From Cordylochernes scorpioides (taxonomy: Eukaryota > Arthropoda > Arachnida > Pseudoscorpiones > Chernetidae), in NCBI GenBank assembly GCA_030710605.1, contig CP092874.1, forward strand, positions 67,537,657 through 67,601,656: a stretch of 64,000 bases of DNA. Direction: 5' to 3'. Under the pieces are notes generated by a model, which had not been told where the DNA came from, did no database searches, and was given only the letters and a program-made list of their open reading frames with translations. The position numbers and the translations under genes were made by a program. Shown here in pieces: positions 31,344 to 42,444 of the stretch; position 1 is the stretch's first letter; every line of letters begins with the position of its first letter.

Positions 31344-31865
31344 TTAGAGGAGAAGGTATATTCTAAAATATATCAGAAATTTGGATGAATTAAAATCAGA
31401 ATTAGTGAGGGCAATGAAATAAATACTGGTGCCATTGTGGTCCGAACGTTTGAGAGCCATTGTCAGAAATAAGGGAGGACATTTGAATGATTGTGTGTAG
31501 AATATATGTTTCATTAGCCAAAAGTAGCCCGGATGAAAAAGGAGGAGGGGAAGCAGTAACAAGCTCGCTAAAAAACCTAAGCTCAGCTGGCCTGGCTGAT
31601 AGTACCCTGTAAGGGCTCCTAATCCAGGGATACAGGATGAGCAGCGTTTGTACTCCATGTTAGGAGCGGCTGCACATGACGTCTGTTCCTCATGTCAGAG
31701 GCGGCCATTTCTTTTGTGGTTAAGTCGGCCTGTTACTGAGTAGTGCTCCCAGTCTTAATGACAAAGGCAGACGCATGCTACTTCACCCAGTCATGATGGT
31801 TGTCAAGTTTCAAGCTCTACAAGCTTGATACCCTAATATTATTGAGTGGGGATAATAAAGAAGAG
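31344..31865 (-). repeat. Dispersed ~450-bp repeat, copy 1
   Basis: Matches 48690-49140 in opposite orientation. Shared blocks include GACAACCATCATGACTGGG, AAATGGCCGCCTCTGACATG and GTGCAGCCGCTCCTAACATG. On the minus strand it begins near AATAATATTAGGGTATCAAG. The open frame (MEYKRCSSCIPGLGAL...) differs between copies downstream, so I do not call it a gene. Class unknown. Confidence 0.6.
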
Positions 31866-33341
31866 GTATTTGTAAACCGCTAGGTCTGTTCTTAATCTTT
31901 CAATTAAAAATATATCTGAATTTATAGCTCGATTATGCTGAGGATTGAATTAGTTGGGTAGGGTAAGGTAGGGTAGTATACTACCTGGCTGGTGGGAAGA
32001 CTCCGTCTCCTCTTGAGAGGTGGATATTTATTCCTCCGCTGATGTTAGGCGAGACTTTCAATTCTTTCTCGCAGCGTAATTAGGTGGGGGGTTATGGGAT
32101 TCCATCAACTTGGCAAACCTCATGATTCACCAATATTCTTTGACTTACATATTTTTCACCTCGGTAGCATCTACATTTGAGAGTTGAGAACAATAGAGAC
32201 TGTCCAGAGAAAGTACTGGAAACCTGACAATAGTATTCTTACTTCACATCTGCTTCGACTGCACTACCAGCCATCTGTTACTGCAGGTGCGTCTACGTTG
32301 TCGGCACATTCACCGTTGCCCTGTAGACGGTAGATTATTGTTTTTGGCCTTCTCTTGCTCATCTCTCTGGCATTTTGGAGAATAGGATCAAACTCTGCCT
32401 TTATTCCTTTTTTTAGAATCATCATATCCCCTATTTTAGCTGAGGCAAACACAAATCTAAATTTTGTATCTTATCAAATGCAATTTCATATCATTACAGT
32501 AACCCGCTCACCCTAAAATCCTCTCTTCATTACCACAATTTTCTATATTTCTTTAATAACCACTGTGGGTAATGCTATTAATCATCTAGGCACCTTCTCC
32601 TTCGTTCAAATTTGTGAATCATTAATCTACTTCTATATACAGCCGTCTATTGAATGGTTATTCTAGGTTTTATACATTGGTTCATCGCTGTTTGAATTTG
32701 AAAGGAGCTGCGCTAGCAACCATTACAGGGTGTTTCCATATAGTGTCCTGCTGTCATAGGTTTTGGGCTTACTTGTCATTCTACCTGAAGTAATGTGCCG
32801 TTACGTAGGGTGTGTCCATATAGTGTCTTGCTGCTACCATATTAAAACCATATGTATAAATAATGTCGTGCACAAGCCGTTTACAAGATTTCGAGCAATA
32901 TAAAGGTTAAGTTCTTATATATAAATCTATTGAACAGCTGAGATTCATTTCATATTTAATATTCCTGTAAAAGGGTCGTTATACCCGAAAGCTCGAAGTG
33001 TTAGTAATAAAAGAAGACACTTATCCTTGGAGACTTGTTGTTGATTCTGATAAAGGCTAAGTATTAAACCATATACATCCATTGTGAATCTTCAGCTGAA
33101 CTTGCCGACTCTCCATCCCACTGAGACGTAAGTTCCATCGAAGCTCACCGCGCCGTGACTTGCAGATTCCTCCGCTGTGATGACTTCAGCAAATCTGTTT
33201 TCCTTCCTCCGAGGAAATTTTTGTTGGCAAAGTTCCTTCAACAAAAGTTGCAGTTATTGCGGCCAACTCTCGTAGGTCGGTTATAACAGTGATGGAAATT
33301 ACTCTTCCCAGACTGCTGCAATCAATCAATTGATGCAGTAA
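31866..33341. other. Spacer with a direct repeat and one hairpin motif
   Basis: Two near-identical pieces, AGGGTGTTTCCATATAGTGTC and AGGGTGTGTCCATATAGTGT (first C of each dropped), lie about 85 bp apart at 32728 and 32808. They resemble transposon termini but are direct, not inverted. CCTGTAAAAGGGTCGTTATA then CCCGAAAGC at 32963-32994 belongs to the dispersed hairpin motif. The minus-strand frame at 32264-32452 is not recognised. Confidence 0.4.
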
Positions 33342-34768
33342 TACAGTAAAACCTCTACTAAACCAACTGGATATATAGTAATCCTTTAAAAGGAACTTAA
33401 AATATAATCCCCAATTGCATGCCATAGAAAGTATCAGCGTATAACGAATTTTAAATAACGAACTAGCCTTATTCCGAACCTAATTTTTAGTCCCATATAT
33501 CTTTAGTAAATCGAATACTCATTGAGGTTCGCCCTAGCGAGGTTTGAATACACATAACTAACTACCCCCTATTCCGAATCTAATTTTGGACCCAACAATT
33601 TAAAATGAATCGAAGTTTGAGTCCAGTGGGGTTCACCCTAGTGACACCAAATCTTTAAAACTCTGGTTAGGTAGATAATGAGGCAATATGTGTGTGAGCA
33701 ATCGCCAGGAATACAAGGCAAGGTGATGAAAGAACAATAGCAAAGAGGTAATAAAGTAGGATTCTATAATAAATATTACAAAAACACATTCTGTTGATTT
33801 ATTTCGGCTTAGAGCGCTATGTCCCACTAGGGACACTTGCACTTTAAAGGTAAACTAAACATAGAACGAAAAGAAAGATCATTTGAAATATGTACAAGAC
33901 TTAGTATGCAATTTAGTTAGATGAAAAGAGAGAAAATATTAACACAATTGAATTGATAAATACTGGTAAGCATAAATAGAGCTTAATATATATGAACAAG
34001 AGTATTTTTTTTCCCCAAGTTCCGTAAATAATTAACAAAAATTAACGTTCAGTTAATAATTATTTCGATAGATGACGCTGTGCCATCAACAACATTTAGT
34101 TGTTTAATCAGGTGATGTTTCTTTGTTATAAATATAGGTGTTCGTCACTTAACGACTGAAACAAAGGTCGTTAAAAGAACCTAATAGTGTGCTGTCTGTT
34201 TATTGTTGTACGTAGAGAGATATAACTCAGGTTCCTGGAGCACGCAGAATGCCAACTACCCGGGAGGTGGTATCGAAGTTGTAGGTAGATTTTCCTAATT
34301 AATAAAATAAAATAAAACTTTGAAGTAAAACCAAAAATTTTATGAAAATTGTATTATTGATTTACATACCTTGTTTGTGAAAGGGAATACGACAAGGAAA
34401 TTGCATTCTATCATTTTCTTGCAGCGACGTCGAACGAAAAGTCTGGGAAGGTCTAGAAAAGTCTAGATTTTACACGAATGGCCAAGCAGAATGTCGTTTG
34501 GCAACACGCGTGTATTGTTGTGTGTTTGCTTGAAAGGATATTAATCAATGAGAAAGAGCGGATGTCCATGGTGTGTGTATTTTCATAGAATCGGAAGGTT
34601 TCCCCGATCGCACTTACATGTTTAGGTGAAATAAATTATAAGCAAATTGGAAAGTGCTATGTAAGTTTTATAGAGTTTCATTGTGAATTAGGACCAGGTG
34701 ACTAAGAAATAATAGAGCAATAGGTGAATAGCACTAGAGGTGGGAGAGTTATAATGAGGTTTTACTGT
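33342..34768. mobile_element. 1.4-kb pogo-like element with TACAGTAAAACCTC ends
   Basis: TACAGTAAAACCTC at the left and its exact inverse GAGGTTTTACTGTA at the right enclose 1,427 bp. No transposase is recognisable. It contains older insertions: a GTGTCCC-type retroelement end (33795-33960, minus) and a CCCGGGTAGTTGGC-type tail (34227-34268, minus). The pairing of the two ends is inferred from sequence only. Confidence 0.5.
34222..34270 (-). repeat. LINE 3'-tail motif (CCCGGGTAGTTGGC type)
   Basis: On the minus strand: CCTCCCGGGTAGTTGGCATT, then CTGCGTGCTCC and AGGAACCTGAG. It is related to 5428-5470 and 57843-57880. Confidence 0.5.
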
Positions 34769-34857
34769 AAAAGGTTGCTATAGAGGTCTGTGGGTTTTAA
34801 CTTGACGCCAGTGACTATACCCTGTTTAAACAGTTTCATTGTTGTCGTTTTGGGTCT

Positions 34858-35365
34858 CAAAAACTTGTGTTTGGGCGTCAGAAACTTGTGGTTGGGAGTT
34901 AGAAACCTTTGGTTAGGAGTTATAAACTTGTGTTTGTGTGTCAGAAACTTGTAGTTGGGAGTTATAAATTGTGGTTGGGAGTTAGAAACTTGTGTTTGGG
35001 TGTCAGAAACTTGTAGTTGGGAGCTATAAATTGTGGTTGGGAGTTAGAAACTTGTGTTTGGGTGTCAGAAACTTGTGGTTGGGAGTTATAAACTTGTAGT
35101 TTGAAGTTAGAAACCTTTGGTCGGGCCTTAGAAACTTGTGTTTGGGTGTCAGAAACTTGTGGTTGGGAGTTAGAAACCTTTGGTCGGGAGTTATAAACTT
35201 GTGTTTGTGTGTCAGAAACTTGTGGTTAGGAGTTATACACTTGTGTTTGGGTGTCAGAAACTTGTGGTTGGGAGTTAGAAACCTTTGGTTAGGAGTTATA
35301 CACTTGTGGTTGGGTGTCAGAAACTTGTGGTTGGGAGTTAGAAGCATGTGGTCGGGAGCTTGCAG
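34858..35365. repeat. 21-bp minisatellite
   Basis: About 24 copies around AGAAACTTGTGGTTGGGAGT, in two alternating versions (TTTGGGTGTC and TTGGGAGTTA). Open frames on both strands (LWLGVRN on plus, HKFLTPN on minus) come from the period and are not evidence of a gene. The plus-strand frame runs on to 35558 without a recognisable domain. Confidence 0.92.
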
Positions 35366-35559
35366 GGGAAGAAATGCAACCACACCGCCGGTACATCACC
35401 ACGGTGTAAGTGCAGCGGTACTGAAAGTGCCACCCAGGATGCGTCACTCTGAGTCACTGTTGACGAAACCTGGTGAAAGAAGAAACCGGAGTTGTGAGGC
35501 GGCACGTTCCCAATGTCAGGGACGCGAGGACAGTCTTCAAGCAGTTACATTTGTTTGAC

Positions 35560-36380
35560 TCTGCCTGTACAACTTGTGTTTTAGAGTTTATTTTAATGAT
35601 TCTCTACGCCTCGGACTTTTGAAACGAAAGTATTCCGTTACTTCATTCCTTTTTTTTATCTTCTCCTGTGGCAGCTTAGTGTGTTTTCGTCTTGGATACC
35701 GTTTGTAACTTTCATACCACGGATAATTTTACTCCGTTAAATATATTTACATTTCTGTCTTCTCTCTCTGTTATTATTGTATTAATTTTCCTCAATTCTG
35801 TTTTACCTCATGTACCTCACTCTGTAGGTATGTGCTCATTTACGACCTTAACAAGTCACAAGTGGGGGTTTCCTGTAAAGCCAATTCTTACTCGCCAGTT
35901 TTAGTCTTTAAAATCTTTTATATTTTCTGTCCTGTCTTTGACATTTCCATGGAACTTTCTTTTTTTACGTAATAATATTATTTTTTTGTGTTTATTATCA
36001 CACAATCTACTAAAATAGTTGTCCTTATCTGTGTTCTCTCTTAACTTTGGCCTGAAGCAATGGATTTTCTAAAACCTGTGCTGCTTCTCTCACTCCAACT
36101 TTTAAATGATATCTTGCATAGGAGAGATTGTGCTCGACTCTGATAGGGTTCTAGCTCCTCTACATTTTCTCATCACCCTTCATGACTGATTTACCTTTCA
36201 ATCCTATTCTGGGTCTAGCTCCTCAAAAAAAGAGGCGTTACTCGAGAGATTCTTGTATAGAAAAAGTGGAATAACTAAGTATAGTAAAGTTATTTCATTC
36301 ATACCCCAACTCAAAACCAAATCACGACATTATGATTCCTACACCTCCAGGATAATGGAGCCGAGAAGGAAGAAAAACGA
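35560..36380. other. AT-rich spacer, no gene recognised
   Basis: T-rich plus strand. The frame at 35692-35904 has no motif that I recognise. Confidence 0.4.
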
Positions 36381-36382
36381 AG

Positions 36383-36480
36383 CTCTGATTGGCCACTCGA
36401 TCAATCACGTGACAGCCTATTAATTAGGCCTATTTAAAACTCATTTGATCTCGCCGCACGATACAGACCAACACGTCCCA
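36383..36480 (+). promoter_or_regulatory. Promoter-like segment upstream of the 48-bp array
   Basis: CTGATTGGCC (inverted CCAAT box, ~36386), CAATCACGTGAC (E-box, ~36403) and CCTATTTAAAAC (TATA-like, ~36429) occur in this order. The repeat array starts about 110 bp downstream. The spacing suits a Pol II promoter, but the composition makes chance matches likely. Confidence 0.25.
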
Positions 36481-36540
36481 GTGCTGAACATCCGTGTTGT
36501 TCCAGCGTATAACGTCTTGTACGAGTTCCTCTATCACACA

Positions 36541-37190
36541 TACATTGTTCTTTCAACATCTCTGAGATATTCTACACACTGGCTGTCTACGCGGATATTC
36601 TTTCAACATCTCTGAGATATTCTACACACTGGCTGTCTACGGATGTTCTTTCAACATCTCAGAGATCTTCTATACACTGGCTGTCTACGGATGTTCTTTC
36701 AACATCTCTGAGATATTCTACACACTGGCTGTCTACGGATGTTCTTTCAACATCTCTGAGATATTCTACACACTGGCTGTCTACGGATGTTCTTTCATCA
36801 TCTCAGAGATCTTCTATACACTGGCTGTCTACGGATGTTCTTTCAACATCTCTGAGATCTTCTATACACTGGCTGTCTACGGATGTTCTTTCAACATCTC
36901 TGAGATCTTCTATACACTGGCTGTCTACGGATGTTCTTTCAACATCTCTGAGATCTTCTATACACTGGCTGTCTACGGATGTTCTTTCAACATCTCTGAG
37001 ATCTTCTATACACTGGCTGTTTACGGATGTTCTTTCAACATCTCTGAGATCTTCTACACACTGGCTGTTTACGGATGTTCTTTCAACATATCTCTGAGAT
37101 CTTCTATACACTGGCTGTCTACGGATGTTCTTTCAACATCTCTGAGATCTTCTATACACTGGCTGTCTACGGATGTTCATTCAGCATTTC
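36541..37190. repeat. 48-bp minisatellite
   Basis: About 13 copies of TGTTCTTTCAACATCTCTGA, then GATCTTCTATACACTGGCTG, then TCTACGGA. Early copies have ATATTCTACACAC. Near the right end one copy carries an extra AT. The minus strand reads a 16-residue repeat (DVERTSVDSQCIEDLR) over 36803-37111, a by-product of a period divisible by three. Confidence 0.95.
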
Positions 37191-37784
37191 TGAGGACTTC
37201 CACATACATTGCTATACAATAGAGCATCAATTGCTAGGCATTCTGGCTGCAGTAAGTCCATTGTGGGAAGTAGAAATTAGGAGGTCATTCTGTGAATGCT
37301 TCGAACTGTTTACCTGCCACTACATGATCGACACGTGACCAAAGCCTTTTCATAGTGAAAAGTGGTCATATTGTTCCATATCAAACACGTATATGTATAT
37401 TGAATGAGTTGACCTCTTTGTTCATAGAAATATATGACTGTATTCTCTGTCTGATTACTAATTTTGACTATCGATGTTTCAGATGACCCTGGACTAGAGA
37501 ATGTGCCGTGGAGATGAGCACCGTCTATATCAGAGTAAGTTTAAATTGTTAGTTCTGGGGAAATCCACCAAAAGTCGCTTCCATGTAAATCTTACCTAGT
37601 AGTAAGATTTGGTTCACTGACGATAGTGTGACAGAATATATAATACTTAATCAACAGGGGGTTAAACAAAACGTCGGTAGTTAAATAAATCATTGGTTGA
37701 TGTAGCTATATTTCTTCTGAATCTACTTCCAACCATCAAAAGATCTTCGGAATAAATCAACAGATTATCAATTTACATATTATG
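37191..37784. other. Spacer, no gene recognised
   Basis: AT-rich and low-copy by eye. No long frame apart from readthrough of the array. Confidence 0.4.
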
Positions 37785-38090
37785 TTACAATATAATGCGG
37801 CTTGTGATTGTAAAACGACATTTGAGAATTATCCCGCATGTGTTTCTTTTCAACGTGAAAAACCAAAATTTATTTTAAAAATAAATAACGATTATTTCTA
37901 ACCTTAGGGTATTTTATACCATATGAGGTATGAAAAAATGAATTGTGAAGAGTAATGAAAAACGGAAAAATAAAAGTGTCCAGGGATGGGAATCGAACCC
38001 ACAGTGTTCCGCTTACCGGGCAGATGCCATGTCCACTAGGCTACCCTGGACATATTTTTCCGTTCGTAAATAATAAATATACAATATCAC
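37785..38090. mobile_element. Foldback MITE, tRNA-core family (copy 3, complete core)
   Basis: The left arm starts ACAATATAATGCGGCTTGTG and contains ACGACATTTGAGAATTATCC and ATGAGGTATGAAAAAATGA, as in copies 1 and 2. A complete tRNA-like sequence follows, and then only a short stub of the right arm (TTTTTCCGTTCG). The sequence after the stub is unrelated, so the right arm is lost or truncated. Confidence 0.75.
37978..38050 (-). tRNA. tRNA-like sequence, anticodon GGT, inside a foldback MITE
   Basis: A 73-nt cloverleaf on the minus strand. The acceptor stem is TCCAGGG/CCCTGGA, then T8 A9, D arm GCC...GGC, anticodon stem TCTGC/GCGGA, loop CCGGTAA, and T arm GTGGG TTCGATT CCCAT. The A box (TAGCCTAGTGG) and B box (GGTTCGATTCC) are intact, so Pol III could transcribe it. 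Position 33 is C rather than the near-universal T, and GGT (Thr) is rare in eukaryotes. I read it as a SINE-like tRNA derivative and not a working tRNA gene. Confidence 0.5.
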
Positions 38091-38324
38091 ATATCATGTT
38101 ATTAAGCCTCTTTCTTTCATTGCCTCACTATTACATCATGTAAATATGTTTGACAATTGTTTAATCAAAATTTCCTTGTCATCTTCTCATGTTTTTCCTG
38201 GCAATATGTAAATAAAATACATATATACTCTATTCAGTAAAATAATCCTTCATATCAATATTAAGGTGGAAACATCAGGTTTCAAGGGATATGTTTCTTT
38301 GTTAAAATTTTAATCAAAATTTCA

Positions 38325-38356
38325 GGCTTTCAGGCATGAAAGCTCTTCTACACAGG
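38325..38356 (-). repeat. Dispersed GAAGAGC-hairpin-GAAAGC motif
   Basis: On the minus strand: CCTGTGTAGAAGAGCTTTCA, then TGCCTGAAAGCC. Confidence 0.45.
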
Positions 38357-38893
38357 AGAGAAAACATGATATCTATAATTTAAAAAAATAAACTTATCCT
38401 TGGAAAGCGTTATGTTTTCAATTTAACATATCCTATATTAAAAATAACGAAGGCCTATCCTGACCAGGAGCACATGTGCTTTTTAGATGGCAGAGCGCCA
38501 TCTAATGGAACAGAAATCAACTAAACATTGATTTAGCCTGTTCCTTTATATTTGGCCAATCCATTTTCTTGATAAATCAAGAATTATAAAGCATATATAT
38601 ATAACTCTCCTGACACTAGATAATTAACAGATATTAATTTACAGTATTCTTATATTTATCATTTAATGAATATAGGTTGTTTCCAATAAATCTCCAGAAC
38701 TACCCAAAATATCTTCGTCAAAATAAGACAAAACCTATGCTTCCTCTATTAACCGACTCCCACAAACTACCAGACTCAGGTAGGTAACAAAGCTACCACA
38801 TCAGCTTTGGAAAATTGAAACGTCCACTTTAGGACCCTGATTTCAAGCTAATGACCCTCGTTATTCCCCCCAAGTCAGACTCTGATTTCATGA

Positions 38894-39255
38894 GACCAAA
38901 ACTTAATATGTACACTGTGTGACAAGGGAATTACTGAAGAACTCCCCCATTACCTGCTTAATTGTACAGCCCTTGATGCAGAGAGGAAGGCCCTATATCA
39001 ACAAATTAAATGTACCAACATTTCACCCTACGTATTGCTTTCAAAAATATCAGCAAATAAATCTAAGGCAATAGCTTACTATAAATATTTTAGATCATCA
39101 TTATGTAAGGACCAGTCAACAAGTGAATGACTTTGAGACGAAGAGTAAAGCCAGTTCAATTTCTATGTAAATAACACAATATGATTATTACCTTACCCAA
39201 TTGTGAGATTCTGTATGGGGCAAGTCCCTAATAAAGGCTTTTGTGTGTGTGTGTG
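38894..39255 (+). pseudogene. LINE 3' end: C-terminal CCHC module plus tail
   Basis: An open stretch from 38894 to the stop at 39128-39130 reads LICTLCDKGITEELPHYLLN, then CTALDAERKALYQQIKC and on to KDQSTSE. The spacing C-x2-C...H-x4-C is the zinc-knuckle-like module found at the C-terminus of many LINE ORF2 proteins. About 100 bp downstream the copy ends with GGGGCAAGTCCCTAATAAAG and GCTTTTGTGTGTGTGTGTG. That is a short hairpin, AATAAA-type signal and simple tail. The 5' part is decayed or truncated. Confidence 0.7.
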
Positions 39256-39599
39256 ATTTCATGAGACCCTCAAGAAATTCATGATACCAGAATATAACAA
39301 AGAGACGTTTAGCTGTAAAAAAGCTAGTCAATTATATGGCCGAAATATAGTTGGAAAATTTCTCTTCGACAAAAGTCTGTTTGTAAATGCAGAGACAGAC
39401 AATAGATGGCACATTCACAAAGAAAATTCGATTCTAAAATGAACGGAAATCTGCTTTTTTCCTCCAGAATAAAAGATCCAGTTGAAGGACGCCACCAAAC
39501 CACCAACATCACCTATAATGGTATTCCTATTTCTTCAACATAGATTCGATCTTTTTTTTTTTCAAGACGGTCATTACTAATGTTTAAAACGGTTTTGTT

Positions 39600-39830
39600 A
39601 TTTATTTGTATTTCAATTTAAAACGCTATGTCCCCCTAGAGACACTTGAGCTGTCATACATGTATGCCTTTACATTTGTCTATACATATACATACAATAT
39701 TCTTAGTCCGTGAATAGAATAGTCATATGATGTCAACAATGAGAAAGAGAAAAAAAAATAGAAAAAAGAACTGTGTACAAAAGAAAGAAGTGTCTGTCAA
39801 TATGTACATCAACATAATATAAATTATCAG
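39600..39830 (-). repeat. Retroelement 3' end, GTGTCCCTAGNGGGACAT type (copy 3)
   Basis: The minus strand ends GTGTCTCTAGGGGGACATAG, then CGTTTTAAATTGAAATAC. It aligns closely with 46085-46310 over ~200 bp, including CATACATGTATG. Confidence 0.6.
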
Positions 39831-40328
39831 TTTCTTAAAATATATTTTTTTCTATTTAATTTAAAATATATTTACAAAAGGTATTGAATTTAATATACAT
39901 TTCTTTACTGGAAATAAAAATACTTGGATCTGTTACTATTAATTTTTTTTCGTTATACTGTTATAAGGTTTTTTATACACCATCTTATGAATTCGATAAT
40001 ACGAGAGGGTTTATTGACAATTATTCTCACATGTGAATAAATGTTTTATCTATAAGATGCAATAAAAATATCCATGATATATGTGACTATTTTACATAAT
40101 GCAGTCTCATTCCAGGAAATTATTAATCTCACGTTTAGGATTTCCCCGATTGAAAAAAAAAAATACTATTTTGTAAATATTGTTTAAATCCTTTTATTGA
40201 TTGCTATCTATCAAAATATTGTTATTATCACATGGTACTCTTCATTTTATTCCAATCACGATAGTTTAATGGTAAGCCGTGGGCTGGATTTCTCCCAATC
40301 AGACAAAAGATCTTAGTAAAGGTTTATG
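39831..40328. other. AT-rich spacer, no gene recognised
   Basis: No repeat boundary or frame of interest seen. Confidence 0.4.
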
Positions 40329-41146
40329 TATAAAATAAAATGATTTAAAAGCGCGAATGTCTCCTTTATACATAAAACGAACTTCTACTGTCCTTACTGC
40401 GATGAAAAATATATTGGGAGGGCTTGGCTCATCAGTGGTGAACCCTCCCAGCGGTTTCGCCAATTTAATCCACCAGACCGCTTCTCAGAGCTCTAATACT
40501 GTATTGGATCATTCTGCTTTTATATGCTACACTGAAGGATGGAATCTTAGAAATGGTTTTCAAGTAAACTATAGACATAAGCTTATAGGACAGTAGAATT
40601 ACATTCAAATGTTTGCTTCGAGCAATGCTCTTCAGCAAACTATAAATACAAGGCCATAAGGAATAAATTAACACAAAGCAATAACGCGCCATCTATACAT
40701 ATAAAATAAAATGATTTAAAAGCGCGAATGTCTCCTTTATACAAAAAACGCGCTTTTAAATCATTTTATTTTATATGTATAGATGGCGCGTTATTGCTTT
40801 GTGTTAATTTATTCCTTATGGCCTTGTATTTATAGTTTGCTGAAGAGCATTGCTCGAAGCAAACATTTGAATGTAATTCTACTGTCCTATAAGCTTATGT
40901 CTATAGTTTACTTGAAAACCATTTCTAAGATTCCATCCTTCAGTGTAGCATATAAAAGCAGAATGATCCAATACAGTATTAGAGCTCTGAGAAGCGGTCT
41001 GGTGGATTAAATTGGCGAAACCGCTGGGAGGGTTCACCACTGATGAGCCAAGCCCTCCCAATATATTTTTCACCGCAGTAAGGACAGTAGAAGTTCGTTT
41101 TATGTATAAAGGAGACATTCGCGCTTTTAAATCATTTTATTTTATA
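40329..41146. mobile_element. Near-perfect palindrome, 398-bp arms, of the TACTGTCCTTACTGC family
   Basis: 40329-40726 is repeated in inverse at 40749-41146 around a 22-bp spacer. I see a single mismatch, GCGATGAAAAA versus GCGGTGAAAAA. Each arm contains one copy of the family: GCGCGAATGTCTCC, then ACTTCTACTGTCCTTACTGC, then the GGTTTCGCCAATTTAATCC block, ending in TAGATGGCGCG. The mirrored open frames (40357-40596/40879-41118 and 40465-40692/40783-41010) have no recognisable domain. Confidence 0.92.
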
Positions 41147-41292
41147 TGTATAGATGGCGCGTTATTGCTTTGTGTTAAAGGTTTATGTATGCATAGGTAA
41201 ATACCAATGTTTTTATTCATTTATTTATTTTGTATATTTATCTTTTATCAGATTTACCCAGACCAATCTGATTTTGTTGCTCCATGGAAAAA

Positions 41293-41311
41293 GGGGGGGG
41301 GGGGGGGGGGG
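41293..41311 (+). repeat. G homopolymer, 19 nt
   Basis: A run of 19 G followed by TGGGAGG; it could form a G-quadruplex. The length is probably imprecise because homopolymers are error-prone in sequencing. Confidence 0.85.
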
Positions 41312-41339
41312 TGGGAGGCGTAATACAATTTTCACGTCA

Positions 41340-42018
41340 TAATGTTTTTCAGTCATCACAAGAGTATGTGCTACTTTTCCACGTCTTGTATAGTGCTTGT
41401 CTACTTCTTCTATACGTTTTTTTCTGCTCCTTGTATACTTCTATATGTTTTGTCCGCTCTTTGTATAATTATTTTGGATACCTATGGTGAAAATTACCAC
41501 ATATTACGAATTGGGTCTATCAGCGTAATACATTTTCACGCCATAACATTTTTCGGTCATCACAAGAGTATGTACTATGAAAATATGTTTCATTGGCCAC
41601 ACCACGCTAAAAAAAAACTTTAACCAGTTAATGGGTGGTGGTTGTGTCTTGTTCATGGAATAGATCAGATCGGTCCGTGCATCCTGATCACAATACCAGC
41701 CAACTGAAGTGACTTATTCGTATGGATGTCGTCTTCTGGATTGATGAAACATGAAAGGGGGAGGGTGCCATTGCCCCGTTAGTCAGCCACATTTCATAGT
41801 TCCCTGCTCACGGTTACCGTAGCGGTTCGGGGCTCACGACACCGCACTTCGCCCTACAGGACAGTTCCTTACTTGTGCTGCTTCTAACACCCTCCACGTA
41901 GAGGAGGGGTTGGACTTCTGTGCAGGACATCCATACGAACAAGGCACCTTTGTTGGCCGGTATTGTGATCAGGGTGCACGGACCGATCTGATCTGCTCCA
42001 TGGATATGACACCACCAC
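41340..42018. mobile_element. Dispersed repeat containing a TIR element (41632-42018)
   Basis: 41340-41640 matches 56000-56280 (CATCACAAGAGTATGTACTA, CATTGGCCACACCACGCTA). 41632-42018 has ~80-bp inverted ends: CAGATCGGTCCGTGCATCCT on the left, and its inverse with GGTGCACGGACCGATCTGAT on the right. The interior includes CGGTTACCGTAGCGGTTCGG. A truncated copy is at 56270-56570, so the two parts have moved or been duplicated together. Confidence 0.7.
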
Positions 42019-42120
42019 CACCTAGACCAATCTGTTTTCGAGCTTAACTGTCTTAATCAATATGAAAGAAATAGTTTAAAATGTGATATTGTACTGGGAT
42101 AAGGTTCATAAATTAAAAAA

Positions 42121-42252
42121 GAAAAAAGGCATCTCCTTATCGGGCAACTGAAAGTCTGGAATGATTAAAACTCAACGAATAGTTAATATTTATTCCAATA
42201 GATGGCGCAAGTCATAAGCAACTTTCAGTTGCACGATAAGAAGATGCCTTTT
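42121..42252. mobile_element. 132-bp MITE with a TAGATGGCGC motif
   Basis: The ends AAGGCATCTCCTTATCGGGC and AACTGAAAG are inverted at the right (CTTTCAGTTGCACGATAAG). The interior has CCAATAGATGGCGCAAG at 42195-42211. One end also occurs at 27640-27765. Confidence 0.8.
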
Positions 42253-42444
42253 TTCTTTTGTCATATTTAAGTTTTCCTATATAAATTTCATTATTACAAT
42301 TAAAAATGTGATTAGCTTTTACTTTTTAAATTATTTTCATTTGTAAACTCCATGTATATAAGGTTATATGACTTAACACCTTGAGGAAAGGCGATTCCAC
42401 AGTTGCATAGGCAGGCAATAGGGGCTGCTGTGGTCTCACGTGAC

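Noticed and set aside
34858-35558. Repeat protein on either strand of the 21-bp array
   Set aside because: Both strands are open for the same reason (period divisible by three), and no domain follows in the non-repeat part.
36803-37111. 16-residue repeat protein on the minus strand
   Set aside because: 48-bp minisatellite readthrough with no start context or conserved flanking exon.
37978-38050. Functional tRNA-Thr gene
   Set aside because: C at position 33, a rare anticodon and its place within a repeated foldback element argue for a tRNA-derived repeat.
40357-41118. Mirrored open frames of 75-79 codons as two genes
   Set aside because: They are the two arms of one palindrome. The same sequence at 43190 and 59269 is not open in the same way.
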